Below, in pieces: positions 11,992 through 24,264 of a stretch of DNA of 64,000 bases. Origin of the DNA: Diphasiastrum complanatum (lineage: Eukaryota; Streptophyta; Lycopodiopsida; Lycopodiales; Lycopodiaceae). The DNA lies in the NCBI GenBank assembly GCA_029204225.1, contig CM055097.1, positions 4,937,125 to 5,001,124 on the forward strand, given 5' to 3'. How positions within the stretch are numbered: the stretch's first letter is position 1; each line of letters opens with the position of its first letter. Below the pieces are notes generated by a model, which was given only the letters and a program-made list of their open reading frames with translations, had not been told where the DNA came from and made no database searches. Position numbers and translations under genes: made by a program.

Positions 11992-14145
11992 TTAATCTCC
12001 CACAAGTTCATTGCTGGAAAATGCAGCATCTCTTCGTGTGGAATAAGGAACAGGCTCAACAGACGACGCCCTGAAATTCAAAGAGCCAGTGCCATAGCTG
12101 CTCCGGCTAGCAGTAAATGTTCTTGTTGGTGATCCATACTCCCTGGAGTCTTCGAGGCGGTCTCGAATTTCTCCATAACCGGCTCTCACATTTTCATATT
12201 TAGAAATGCCAGAAACAGATGAGTCAATTGCTCCATAGATTGGAGCATCTGGAAAACTTGCCAGCCCCAAATCCCTCTTTCTTCCAAAAAAGAACCATAC
12301 GCCCATGAGGACAACAACTGAGATGATTATGGGGCTGCTCCAGAGCTTAGCACTGAAGTCGAGAGGTTTGAAAACAGGTAGAGTAGACCTGAAAATACCC
12401 ACATAGCCATCTCCAAAGCCCAGCACAACCAATCTTTCGCGATCACCTGCCAGAACTGGGAATTCACTTTTGCTGATTTGCATATTCACAGAAATGGTGA
12501 CTATGTCCTCGACCGGTGCCCTGAAGATAGGGCGAGGTGCTGCAACTCTAATGCTAGCTGGGCCAAAGCCAAATTGCATTGTTGTGTTGCACACAATGAT
12601 TTCATGCATGGTTGCAGCCAAAAGGTAACCCTTAAATCCATGCAGTGCCAAGGGGGGCTCTATCTCCAGCTTTCTCTTTGGTCCTCTTGTATGACACTCA
12701 AAGTGCAGAGTATCCCCTGATAGTACCACATGAATTAGCTCTCCTGCGGCAGTAACTCCATAAGCTTTGGAGCGAACAACAGCATCAAAAGCATACAGGA
12801 TGACCGTCGATCCATCAAGACCCGAGCAGGGGCTGCTTCTCACAGCCATGGTTCTCAGATCCAATGAGGCTGCCCCTGATTCTGTGAGGAAGAGCATTTT
12901 CTGGGTGCTCATGGATCTGAGAAATGCAAGGGGCCTACTGGGTGATTCTGCCACTCCATAGAGTGTGCCATTGTCACGAAAGACTGAGATCCTTCCTGCC
13001 TTATCCGAAACCAGCAAGTACCTCATCCTGCCCACTCTGTATATCTCCAAATTTGTAATGGGCGTTGTCTTCTGTAGCTCTTCATGAGATGCTTCAGCCA
13101 AAGGATCAGGAAAGGCAGTCCTGCTTGCACTGCTTGGGGCTCCACTCACAGCAGATGTGGGCGATGTATGCAAGAATGGATGAAGGAATTCCATGAATAG
13201 CTTGTGCCAGCCATCACCAGAAGAAGATCCATGGTAGCCTGTCTCTCGGATTTTGTGAGCTAGCACATCCCCATTGGAGTGCCCAGTTACGAACAGGGTT
13301 TCATTTTTGCGCAGAGAGATGGACTGCATTACAGTCACAGATGCAGGTGAATGTGTCCTGAAATCCAGAAGCAGATCTCCAAAGGAGTTGAACAGATACA
13401 CCCGTCCAGTTGCATCGCCCACAGCTACATACCTGATCGATCCATCGTCGCCGTCCCGTGAAAGAATGTGCAAACAGGATACCTGCTCTTTCACCTTCAC
13501 TGCTGCTAGAAACTGAAAGTGCTCAGACCAGGCAGGCTTATAACGTGCAACTGTCACAGCTCCGTCATAGCCATCTTTTGACCTATCTGTTGCATCTCCT
13601 GGAGCAAGTGTGAATGCATCCTGACCGGCAGCATGATCTAAGTCAATTGCGATCTCTTTGTCTTTGCTAGAATGAAGAAGATATTGCTTGCTTTCCATTG
13701 ATGGAGAAGGGGGACCTTCGCTGAGTAGCTCGTTACTAGCAGAAGCTTGTGAGCCAGCAGATGGGTTTACTGCCGTGGAATGAGATGCAGTGGATTGAAA
13801 AACAAGAGAGGAGGGTGATACACAGGCATTGGAGAGAATTTGATCACGGACCTGATCCACAGAGGCGTGAAGAAGGTTCATAAGGCTCTCCAGATGTTGA
13901 AGTTGCTTTTGCTGAGAGTGGAGGATTTGCTTCAGTTCTTCCAAGTCTCCCTGAGGAATAATTTTCTCACCAGAGTCTTCTGCTCCCCGCCCCTGCCCAA
14001 CACTCTTCTCCGCCCAACAAACAGTTGCAGCTACATAGATTGCTACTGCAGCCGCTAGAAATTGAGCAGTCCGCGCTTTAGAAGCACCTCGTTTTCTACA
14101 CTGAAGAAACATTTCCTTCCTCACAGTTGTAGCCGTTCCGTTCAA
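11992..14145 (-). CDS. Conserved plant membrane protein with propeller-like luminal region (717 aa)
   Basis: A single uninterrupted frame starts at ATG 14145 and ends at 11992. Residues about 27-46 form a hydrophobic anchor after a basic N-terminus. About 70-100 is a Gln/Leu-rich, probably coiled-coil, stretch (LEELKQILHSQQKQLQHLES). About 190-600 is a series of strand-like repeats (YVAVGDATGRVYLFN, YLLVSDKAGRISVFRDNG, LAFLRS..LFLTESGA) as in a WD/quinoprotein propeller. About 602-621 is a second membrane span (IIISVVVLMGVWFFFG) followed by RKRD. The last 92 residues are Ser/Arg/Tyr-rich. I recognise this as a plant-conserved transmembrane protein of unknown function, probably in the secretory pathway. 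I cannot give a symbol. The base composition is clearly more GC-rich than its surroundings, as expected of a selected gene. Confidence 0.93.
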   Translation of the reverse strand: MNGTATTVRKEMFLQCRKRGASKARTAQFLAAAVAIYVAATVCWAEKSVGQGRGAEDSGEKIIPQGDLEELKQILHSQQKQLQHLESLMNLLHASVDQVRDQILSNACVSPSSLVFQSTASHSTAVNPSAGSQASASNELLSEGPPSPSMESKQYLLHSSKDKEIAIDLDHAAGQDAFTLAPGDATDRSKDGYDGAVTVARYKPAWSEHFQFLAAVKVKEQVSCLHILSRDGDDGSIRYVAVGDATGRVYLFNSFGDLLLDFRTHSPASVTVMQSISLRKNETLFVTGHSNGDVLAHKIRETGYHGSSSGDGWHKLFMEFLHPFLHTSPTSAVSGAPSSASRTAFPDPLAEASHEELQKTTPITNLEIYRVGRMRYLLVSDKAGRISVFRDNGTLYGVAESPSRPLAFLRSMSTQKMLFLTESGAASLDLRTMAVRSSPCSGLDGSTVILYAFDAVVRSKAYGVTAAGELIHVVLSGDTLHFECHTRGPKRKLEIEPPLALHGFKGYLLAATMHEIIVCNTTMQFGFGPASIRVAAPRPIFRAPVEDIVTISVNMQISKSEFPVLAGDRERLVVLGFGDGYVGIFRSTLPVFKPLDFSAKLWSSPIIISVVVLMGVWFFFGRKRDLGLASFPDAPIYGAIDSSVSGISKYENVRAGYGEIRDRLEDSREYGSPTRTFTASRSSYGTGSLNFRASSVEPVPYSTRRDAAFSSNELVGD

Positions 14146-15206
14146 GCCACAGAAAGCAGTGGCAAGTCTATCCTCCGCATCAGAGGCGGATTATCAATCC
14201 AACCAAGAAGAAGATGCTGCATCTGATCATTCGTAAATTGAACACAAAGCTTAAATCCGACCCTTAACGCAGCTTATAGTAGAGAAGGAAAACTCCACCA
14301 CAGGAAAGGTGCAGATCAAAAGGATGGGGAAATAGGAGGGTTTTCAAATCAGAGGATGCTGGAAATGGTCAGCTAATGTGAACACCAGGATCGGAATATA
14401 CAACAACTACTGAGAAAAAGGCATAACTATAAACAAAAAGGCGCGCATGGATCGTTTTTATTGGTCATAACTCACCCATCCATCTCCAAGCCCCCCCGTT
14501 GCTTTGCCAACAGCTTGGAATTCAGCAGCAGCAGCTCACTGTACTGCACGGCCACATATTCACTTCTGATTCATGACAGAGCTTTTGGCTGCAGACATAC
14601 CTGCTCCTGACTGCTAAGCCAGACTGAGCAGAGAGCTTTCTTCAAGCCTAAAGTCTAAACCTGAAAACGAAGGGTTGACAAACGGAACTGTAATAGAAAG
14701 CACAGCATGAACTTTGACAGAATTGTGGGGGCTTCTGTGATATCTGACATACGCACACCCACAGATTTCCCTCAATCACGGGCTGCTGTGAGATTTGACT
14801 AGTCACTCACAATCCACCAGGTCTGGATCTCTCAACACATCCAGTATCCACCATTGCTTCTGCAACCAATCCAACCCAAATGGTAAATCTCAAACTGCAA
14901 CTGTGCATGATTGGTCTTAGACTCCTAGTACTAGTACTACATCAACAAGGAAGGATGAATATACAAGACTCATGCCACAACCCACATTGCAAAATGTCTC
15001 AATCGCATCTCAAATCCGAGGGATTTGAGGGGGAAAGAGCAAGAATGCATGACTATATCTAAGTATGTACATACTGGCAGTGCCAGGCATCTTCACTTAT
15101 TTTTAAAGAAAATATGTACCATAGCTGAGGGAGGGAGGGACATGTGACAAGGGAAGGATATGAAAAGAAATTGTGCTAAAAGTAGTGGGTTATCTTTGGA
15201 AATCAA

Positions 15207-15209
<3 letters not shown>
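14146..15209 (-). other. Upstream region of the 717-aa gene
   Basis: This stretch should hold the 5' UTR and promoter of the minus-strand gene. The first few hundred bases are less AT-rich than the distal part. No TATA box could be placed with confidence. Small open frames on the plus strand (for example 14880-15062) look random. Confidence 0.4.
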
Positions 15210-15258
<49 letters not shown>

Positions 15259-15279
15259 CACTCCACTCCACTCCACTCG
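15210..15279. repeat. (CT)n followed by (CCACT)n
   Basis: About 21 CT units at 15210-15252 run into four to five copies of CCACT. It lies about 1.1 kb upstream of the 717-aa gene. Confidence 0.95.
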
Positions 15280-15590
15280 GCATTTTATATCATTGAACAT
15301 TTCTTAGGCTAGTTTTTCTTTAGTCTAACCCTAGCTAACTTTATGATCGAAGAAACAAACTTCATTTCTCCATACCTACATACCATCTATTGCTCATTAG
15401 AGAGTACAATAATTCATACTTCTCATTATCACCTTTTTTATTGTTATTCCAAAATCCTCACGTTTATTAAGGGTTTACACACATGAGCTCTCTTGAATCC
15501 TTCAAAATTAGTAATGCGCCCAATTTCACAAAGAGATGGAGTTGGTTTTGAAAATTTGCTTGTGTTGAGGGGTGGGGGGGTGTGAGAAAT

Positions 15591-15672
15591 GCAATGCCCA
15601 CATGTCACTTTCAAAAGGTAACTAGCGTCACAAACGCAATGCCCACATGTCACTTTTCAAAAGGTAACTAGC
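15591..15672. repeat. Short tandem duplication, about 45 bp period
   Basis: GCAATGCCCACATGTCACTT begins at 15591 and again at 15636. Both copies continue through CAAAAGGTAACTAGC with one base difference. Confidence 0.9.
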
Positions 15673-15743
15673 ACAATTGACATAGATTGATCATCACTCA
15701 CTAGGGTTTATGTAAATGATAATGTGGCACTCTCACCTTGCAA

Positions 15744-16917
<1,174 letters not shown>

Positions 16918-17290
16918 CTCGTTGGGTCCCAAACTCATGGATGATGAGTGAGGATAAGAATGAACTTGTGAAAGGCAACTTAATGGCCTACTCTATGGAT
17001 AGACTGTCAGTAATTTAGATATCATGGCATAGATATATGAGCTGGTTTCTTTTTCTGGAACTTGGATCCAATAGGTGGTTGAAACTCAGCCATAACTATA
17101 AACACTTTTTGATAGGCTTGACTGGAGCTCCCAAAACCATTCTATGAAGGCCCATAAACTTGCTATCATAGTAGAGTGTGTGTTGCTTATAGCACTCTTT
17201 GGTATTTTCCTATGTGTTTCTCAATTGTCAGAAGTTTATGTAATCTTAGGTGCTTTCCCATTTAGTTGGATTGAGGAAGCTTGTAACATT
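16918..17290 (+). repeat. Dispersed repeat, copy B (plus orientation)
   Basis: This is the inverted partner of 8380-8722. It carries AACTATAAACAC near 17093, which could be an LTR promoter TATA motif. The two copies flank the 717-aa gene at a distance of about 8.2 kb. No open frame of note and no clear TG/CA edges. Confidence 0.75.
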
Positions 17291-17989
17291 GACTGTTTTC
17301 TCTCCATCTTTTTTGTTTCCAATACATCTATATTTCTAATTGATCGGTTCAATATAGCTCTAGCCTCTATGCAATGTTATTTTTGTGTCTTTCTAGTTTA
17401 TCAATACGTTGTCCTTCTGATGTGCTCATTGATGATTTCAAAATTCACTTAACACTAACTAATTAATTATCAAGTTTTATTTTATTATTTTGCTATCTAG
17501 GTGGCAGATCGTTGACGTTTCGAAATGTTTTGCAGCAGATCACGATTTGCTACAACTGTTGAAAGCACTTGAGATATTTATACATATCCTCATCAAATAA
17601 TAATTGAGAAAAAAAAAACATTTGAAACTCATGCACTCATGTTTATAATGAGGCAACACCAATGTATCTAAAAAATCCATGCTTGGTATCTTGGTTAATT
17701 TGATAGCAAAATGTCAAGTAGGAGTTTCATGTCATACAAAAAATATCTACCACTTTTACCAAAACACACCTTTATATTTTGAATATTACCTACATACTCG
17801 AGCTCTCCAAAAGTTATATTTTGATCTATTGGGCATGTCTAGAGCAATTCAACTACATAACTCATACAATTTTGAATAAACAATGAGGACCTACACAACC
17901 TTGATTTTATACATGTACATGCACTAAATATGTCTCAATTAGAGAGTTTGGGTTCTCTCAAGATGATTAGTCACAAACAGGTTACGACA
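17291..17989. other. Non-coding, nothing recognised
   Basis: AT-rich sequence between the dispersed repeat and the Gypsy edge. No domain text, terminal repeat or tandem array was found. Confidence 0.4.
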
Positions 17990-18125
17990 TGGAATTAAAT
18001 CTATGCGTGACCAATAATCTTGAACACTGGAGGGCCAGTCTACCATATTAGGACTATTCCATGTCCTTAGCTAAATATGGCCATAACATTCTTCCTCCCT
18101 TAAATAGGTTCTGTCCTCAAAATGG
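17990..18125 (-). mobile_element. Gypsy 3' junction: pol end, polypurine tract, LTR start
   Basis: On the minus strand a short polyprotein-like end (ILRTEPI) at 18125-18103 is followed by AAGGGAGGAAGAA at 18102-18089 and then TGTTATGGCCATA at 18088. This is the order seen at the 3' end of Gypsy elements. The chromovirus at 29.1 kb ends the same way (TGTTATAGC). The far edge of the LTR was not found. Confidence 0.5.
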
Positions 18126-19439
18126 GAAAAAGAAAACATAAAATAATTCTTTAAGCTTTCAAGTCTTACACAAGAATCATCATTCTTAATCTGATCTTTT
18201 CATCTGAATAAGTACTCAAAGATGCAACAATTCTTCAATTGTTTGTCTCTACTCAAGAATACTAACTCAAAGCCCAAATATAGACTAAGCTATAAATCTT
18301 CCAAATGGATTGATCTTCTCCAAATAAAAGTTCATCACCTTCATGTAATCCTAATTACATGAAACACTGGGTGAATCAGCTTCTTTATTTCAAAAATCAA
18401 ATCCAAAAGCTGAAGAATTCCATTTTAATCATAGTCTTAAATCTGTCCACCATTTCTTGCAGATAATAATGCTTCTTGGTACAATTATCTTAAGAATATC
18501 CAAATATTCTAAAATAATTCAATCAATCAAAATCTCTAGGAGATCCATCACGTCTCTGACAATTTTAACTCAATCCAGAGTACTGCAGTTACTCTAAGGA
18601 GTTAATGGCCCCATTTCTAGCATCACATGCAAGAAATCAGCAATCCATCTGAATCTCAATAGATTTAACTGTCTCCTATAAAACCGGAGATATAGATTGA
18701 ACTTGTACACAAACACATATAGACAACAATCTATAGCATAATACCATCTACTAAAGTAAGCAAATCTCTCGATAAGCAAAAACAAATTTCATTTTACGAG
18801 AAATGTTTGTGAGATACATAGATCTCAATAAAACACTGGAGTAAAGAGATTTACACTTCCAAAGTGCTAATCTAAAATCTCAACTCAATTAGAACTACAA
18901 ATTACTCAATATACCTAAGAATCAACACATTTCTTGATTATCCTCTAATTAAGTATCCATTTATGATCCGTCAATCACAAATAATTAGATTCTTATGATT
19001 CGTCAATCATAATTCTCTAGAATCTCAAAACATACCTAATTGCTAAAGGATACCGAAGTTTATGTTTAATACACAACTTAGGAAATATATAAAAATCATT
19101 CTGAAATCTTTTCCACTAGAAAAATGTTGGATTTTATAAATATTCCTCAAACTAGATTCTTAACCAAATTGTGAGTTATCCAAATTCCAAACCATCAGGT
19201 AGTCAAAGACATAAAGCATACCAAAATGATATCAATAGCCATCTTCATCCACCAAAAACTTTAGATTACAGTCTAGAACTAAATCTAGATATCCAAAGTT
19301 CTGCTAAATTTCCCAAAAATGCAGTTGTCATTTGGAACCATTATGATTTGTATCCAATTGAGCGCTCTAGGATACAATCACTAATGAATTGAGTCTATTT
19401 TTCAACTTGAAAAATACTCACCCAAGAATTCCGTATATC
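18126..19439. other. AT-rich non-coding between two LTR edges
   Basis: No coding text was recognised. Because it lies between two minus-strand LTR starts (18088 and 19798), it is probably LTR or untranslated element sequence. Confidence 0.4.
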
Positions 19440-19810
19440 CTATGCACACAATTTTCCTGATGAATTCAAATGACCCATAAATCATGTGTCTTACAAGCAA
19501 TACACATAAACAAACAATTCTTGGTGAATTCCCTTCACACTGTCTAACAAATGAAGTTTGAGAACCTATAATAGAAAGGATTTGGCCTTTTTATAGTTGG
19601 GTCCATAGGAGAATATGTGGCACAATATTATTGGCCCATTTCTAACTTAGGACAATAATTTCATTAGCTTTTATTTATGTTTGCAAGTAATTTGACTTTT
19701 ACAATGACTTGCATTTCCTATTTTGGCCTATACCATTTCACTCCCTAGCTACTCTCAAGACACATTGCCTATTAAATAAACTCGTTAACACTCTAACACC
19801 CACCCTTGGT
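19440..19810 (-). mobile_element. LTR with TATA box (minus strand)
   Basis: The minus strand reads CCAAGGGTGGG (19809-19799), then TGTTAGAGTGTTAACGAG starting at 19798: a polypurine tract and LTR edge. Inside, CTATAAAAAGGCC at about 19597-19585 is a strong TATA box for the element promoter. The low-coordinate end is uncertain; 19440 is an estimate. Confidence 0.55.
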
Positions 19811-19924
19811 ATATTTACACTTATCAACGCTTTAGTGCAAATACAAGTGCATTGTTATGCAATGTTTGAATTATTTATCTCTCGTCAACAACTTGGGTTT
19901 AGGTCACCAGTTTCTCTCTTCTCC

Positions 19925-20050
19925 TCTTGCTTCACATGGCATGGCTTGGGAGCTAGATCCAGTTTTGATCTACGTTTGGTTGGGTGGTTTGGCTCGATAG
20001 TGTCTCATGTTGTGTTCTCCTATCCTCGTCTTAGGGGTATTCTCTAGTGG
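19925..20050 (+). mobile_element. LTR U5-like fragment
   Basis: GCTTGGGAGCTAGATCCAG and the following TTGGTTGGGTGGTTTGG resemble the U5 of the complete LTR at 30649-31164 (GCTTGGGGGCTAGATCTGC, TTGGTTGGGAAGGTTTGG). No clear primer-binding site follows. Confidence 0.45.
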
Positions 20051-20129
20051 TCATTACATATTGTGCTAGGACTTGAGGGGGAGGAGGATTCTCAATTGCT
20101 CCAAGAGGGCCAAAATACAAGAAGAGGAC

Positions 20130-21136
20130 AAGGATAGCCCTACATATCATCCAAATGAATATATCCAATGAAGTGTTGAGGGAAATTGGCTCTTGCATCT
20201 CGGGCAAGGAGGCTTGGAACGCCCTTAAAGCCATTTATGAGGCCAAGAATACCTCTAGGTTGCTCACTCTTAGGAATCAAATCCTCCAAAGTTAGTAAAA
20301 GAGTGATGAGCTTGCATCTCAACCCAAGAGAGTTAGTGCAAGTAATCCTTAATGGATTCAGAGATGAATTTGACAATATTGTTCAATATTATGCAATAAA
20401 GGAGGAGCTTCCAAGCTTGGAGACACTACAAGGAGTTCTCATTTCCAAGTTGTGTCGGCAAGAGAACAAGCTATCGAGGATCAATCAAATTTCCTTGAAG
20501 GATGGTGGAGAGGAGAAATTATTCTTCTGAAAGGACAAGCCAAGAAGGAGGAGCAAAGAGCAACATCAACATTTCAAGAAGGAAAAATCAAAGGAGGAGA
20601 GTGATGAGGATTCATCATAATCATCAACAAGTTGCAAATCCAACAAAAAGTGTTTTTTTTGTGGTAAGAAGCCTATGAGGAAGAATCTCTCATGATGTAA
20701 ATGTACTCTTCTTCTAGTTTTGAAGATGAAAATGCATGGTGGATAGATAGTGGAGCTAGCTCTCATATGACTAGTTCAAGGAAATTTTTCACTCATCTTG
20801 CATCTTCTAATGGATCTAGAAATTGCATCTTATAATGGATCTAGAAAGTTCATCTCCATTCCTATTGATGGTAAATTCAAGATAGAAGGAATTGGTACTG
20901 TACCAATTGGTGTTGGATCCACTATGATTCTTAATGATGTACTTTTTGTGCCTGATCTCACCACGAATCTCATTAGTGTTGGTAAAATGCTTGATGATGG
21001 TTTCCAAGTTGACTTTAAAAAATATGCTTGCTTGATTAAGAGAGATGGTGAAGTGGTAGCAAGAAAGACTAAATGTGAAAATCTTTTCAAGTTGGAAGCT
21101 AATCCTTGTGGAAGAATGGTCATCAATGTAGCTTGA
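20130..21136 (+). pseudogene. Copia gag - protease fragment
   Basis: Broken frames read in order as Copia gag (IIQMNISNEVLREIGSCISG, EAWNALKAIYEAKN, then ELVQVILNGFRDEFDN and KEELPSLETLQ), a damaged zinc knuckle (KCFFCGKK) and the aspartic protease start DENAWWIDSGASSHMTS at about 20725-20780. The frame at 20798-21136 is the usual post-protease region (IPIDGKFKIEGIGTVPIG, LFVPDLTTNLISVGKM). The catalytic DSGA is intact. Frame changes near 20296 and 20530 and the abrupt stop at 21136 show it is dead. It is truncated by the foldback repeat. Confidence 0.85.
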
Positions 21137-22318
21137 CAATTCTATGGCAAGAGCACATAAAATCATGCATGAATCACCATTCATCAAACACATTGAAAGG
21201 CAACTTGTGATGAAAAAAACTAAATATGGAATTGGCTTGCTCTTGGGTAGAGAGAGAAAGAGTACATTTACTCTCGGGTAAAAGAGAGAAAATGTGCAAA
21301 AACCCTCTAAGTGTAGAATCTCCAAATCTCTCCAAAAAACTCAATGTCAAATCACTCTCTCCCACTCTCAAGTAGTAATTCGAGCTCCTAGAAGTGTAGT
21401 CCACATGCAATATGATTGGACCTCTTACATATCTTCTCCAAATTTGATTAGTTTAATGACTTAGGATCTCTTGCATATGATTGGACCAATTTCATGGATT
21501 TTTTACTTTTGATTGGTCACATAACTACATGACAACACATGATTAAGTGTCACTAGCCCTCTACCATCAAGCCAAATGCAAAGAGCCTACACTACCTCAA
21601 GCTACATCATGGACTAATTTTGGCCTAATCACCTTGACCATCTTGCAATTTCATGTACATACTGAAATCTCACATGTGTAGAGCATGTTCCCACGTGTGG
21701 AAGGTAGGCATACTCACTTTAGTTCATTTATGATGAGTTTGAATAGTCAATAGGCCTTAATCTTGAGTTTTAGTGGTCCTTTGACTTTTTCACCCCTTGT
21801 ACACATGTTTAGTAGGTGATTAGGCCAAAATTAGTCCATGATGTAGCTCGAGGTAGTGTAGGCTCTTTACACTTGACTTGATGGTAGAGGGCTAGTGACA
21901 CTTAATCATGTGTTGTCATGTAGTCATGTGACCAATCAAAAGTGAAATGAAATTGATCCAATCATATGCAAGAGATCCTAAGTCACTAAACCAATTAAAT
22001 TTGGAGGAGATATGTAAGAGGTCCAATCATATTGCATGTGGACTACACCTCTTGGAGCTCGAATTACTACTTGAGAGTGGGAGAGAGTGATTTGACCTTG
22101 AGTTTTTTGGAGAGATTTGGAGATTCTGCACTTAGGTTTTTTACACATTCTCTCTCTCCATGAGAGTTCATATACTCTCTCTCTCTACCCAAGAGCAAGC
22201 CAATTCCATGCTTAGTTTTTTTCATCACAAGTTGCCTCTCAATGTGTTTGAGGTATGGTGAATGATTCATGCATGATTTTTTGTGCTCTTGCCTTAGAAT
22301 TGTCAAGCTACATTGATT
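21122..22318. repeat. Large foldback: 512 bp and 504 bp inverted arms, 181 bp spacer
   Basis: 21122-21633 is the reverse complement of 21815-22318 at roughly 90% by eye. The outer ends are ATCAATGTAGCTTGACAATT on the left and its mirror ending CATTGAT on the right. The inner ends are GGCCTAATCACC and GGTGATTAGGCC. Each arm contains a pyrimidine- or purine-rich tract and no convincing gene. The spacer carries CACATGTG and CCCACGTGTGG words also found inverted at 988-1017. The arms may be two LTRs in opposite orientation or a foldback transposon. A transcript would form a long hairpin. Confidence 0.9.
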
Positions 22319-22655
22319 CTATCTTGTTGCTAGATCTATGTGCAATCACACACACTTTAAAAGATCATTCACATTGTTTGGGCTGTCCCCACATGTGTGA
22401 AAAGTACACACCATGCACCACTAGTAGTGCATTGTGACACCTCACTGGACACATCTGCAACCTAACAGGGCCACATTATCCAATTTTTCTATGACTCATT
22501 CACCATCTTGAGTTTAGACCTCCAACCATTAATTATGACCATATACACGAGAGCCCCAAACCCCTCAGAATCCTAATAAATTATGGGTTGAGGTAGGCCT
22601 ACTGACCTCCTAACGGGATAATAATCCGAGGTCAGCGTGGACATGACATTCTTTT
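22319..22655. other. Non-coding spacer between foldback and Copia LTR
   Basis: No gene or repeat structure was recognised in this stretch. Confidence 0.4.
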
Positions 22656-23578
22656 TGTTGGAAAATGAGGTGCAAAATGGGTCAATAGATCGGAGTTGTC
22701 GGTACCGACCCCCGTCGGTAGGCACTTGTGGAAGACAGAGAGAAATTAGAGCACCGTGTTTAAACCTTCTGTCACAACAGATTCAGCTGATTAATCAATG
22801 AATCGGTAGGTGTTGATCATAGATACAGACAGAGGCGTGAAGGACACTGTGATTCTATTCTTTGACTCATTACGACATATAAGAAGTTAAAAGAGCATTC
22901 AATTCACAATAGAAAAGTAGAAACAACAATTATCATTCACACATTATACGAAGAACTCAAAGTATAATTAAGATGCACGAATGTACATGAGATTGATATA
23001 GAAGAAATCTACTAATCAATGTCCAAGCCTAAAAGATCAATTTAGAATTGAACGATAAGGCTAGGCTAAACAACAAGAATGTCAATGGCTCGATAGTCCA
23101 GATCAAATAGATCAGATAGATTGTCTGATAACATAAAGACATTCAATAGTTGTTATGTGCTAAGCTGGAATAACGTCTTTGTCTAGCTTATTTAGAATGT
23201 GCATCTAACTCTATTTATGTACACAATGTAGTTACTCTATATCACGTCAGCCTTGGACTGATCGAAGTAAAGTGGGCGTGAAAACTCGATAGTAGTAACG
23301 ATAGTTTGAGACTTTCGTTTTGCAATTAGGTTCAGACATCTTCCGGAGAGTGTTCGATAGTTTGGAACTATCGAGTGACTCTACTTATTCGGAGACCTTG
23401 CAATAATGTCGCAAACCTCGTCTTCGAACTTGTGTGTAAATCTGCAGATTCTTCTCTGTAGTAGGTTCCCATGTAAATAACTAGGTCTAGGACTCTATCA
23501 TAGATACCTAAAAGAAATAGCTGGTAGCTAATACAATGGCAACTGGATAATGGTTGAAGTGGAATCATATTTCCAACA
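22656..23578 (-). mobile_element. Complete Copia LTR (923 bp), 3' LTR of a minus-strand element
   Basis: The plus strand begins TGTTGGAAAAT and ends in ATTTCCAACA, giving 9 bp terminal inverted repeats with TG/CA ends. The AGGGGGAG polypurine tract lies immediately above (about 23579-23590) and the pol C-terminus just beyond. ACATAAATAGAG near 23218 on the minus strand is a plausible TATA box. The 5 bases below the low edge are CTTTT, which would be one side of the target duplication. Confidence 0.8.
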
Positions 23579-23589
23579 CTCCCCCTTAA

Positions 23590-23830
23590 TTTGACTTCAA
23601 ACATTTAGATAATCTTTAGATTTAACATCTTCTTAAATAGAAGATACTTTTAAGTTAGGTAAAGCTTTTGTAAAAATATCAACTACCATGAGATTTGTCG
23701 AACAATAAATCATCTCTACAAATTTTAAGTGTACTTTTTCTCGAACAAAATGAAATTGGATTTCTATGTGTTTAGTCCTAGAATGAAATCTAGGAATGCA
23801 ATAGATGGTAGTCGGATTGTTCTGCTTGAA
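23590..23830 (-). pseudogene. Copia RNase H C-terminus
   Basis: The minus-strand text includes NNPTTIYCIPRFHSRTKHIE, QFHFVREKVHLKFV and VVDIFTKALP, the closing block of Copia RT/RNase H. In-frame stops occur after SSI and in the tail. It directly precedes its polypurine tract and LTR. Nothing of the RT palm was found upstream, so the element is 5'-truncated near 23830. Confidence 0.85.
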
Positions 23831-24264
23831 GTTTAGATCCTATAGAAGAAAACATTTGTATGTTGCGCCAAGTTCTCAAAGACTTCCTAAAGCGTTAAAA
23901 TAACTTTTCAAAAAAACTCGCCTGAGTTATAAAGCATTGCATAGTAGTCATTCCTAGATTTTATTGTAAGTCTTTGAAATTTTTTTCACATAAAGGGCAA
24001 GAATCTGTTAATCATACCAGTTATGAATTTTAGAACTCGCTTCTGGGAGCATCCAAAAGCTACAGCTACTGTGTCTAAAATCTTCTCAAAACTGTGCCAT
24101 TGGACAAGGAGCTGTTCCCACCTATTTCGTGCTGAGGATGTGAGGCAGTAACAACATGCTATTGGTGGAAGGCCATGCCCAATGCATTCTATCAATGGTT
24201 GCCAATCTTGTCTGAAACTTTTCCTTGAAACATGCTGATACCACCTTCAAGCTCATTGCCCTGC

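Noticed and set aside
11992-14145. Naming the 717-aa protein NERD1 or EMC1
   Set aside because: Both are propeller-like plant membrane proteins, but the motifs I could recall for them do not fit this sequence; no symbol is justified.
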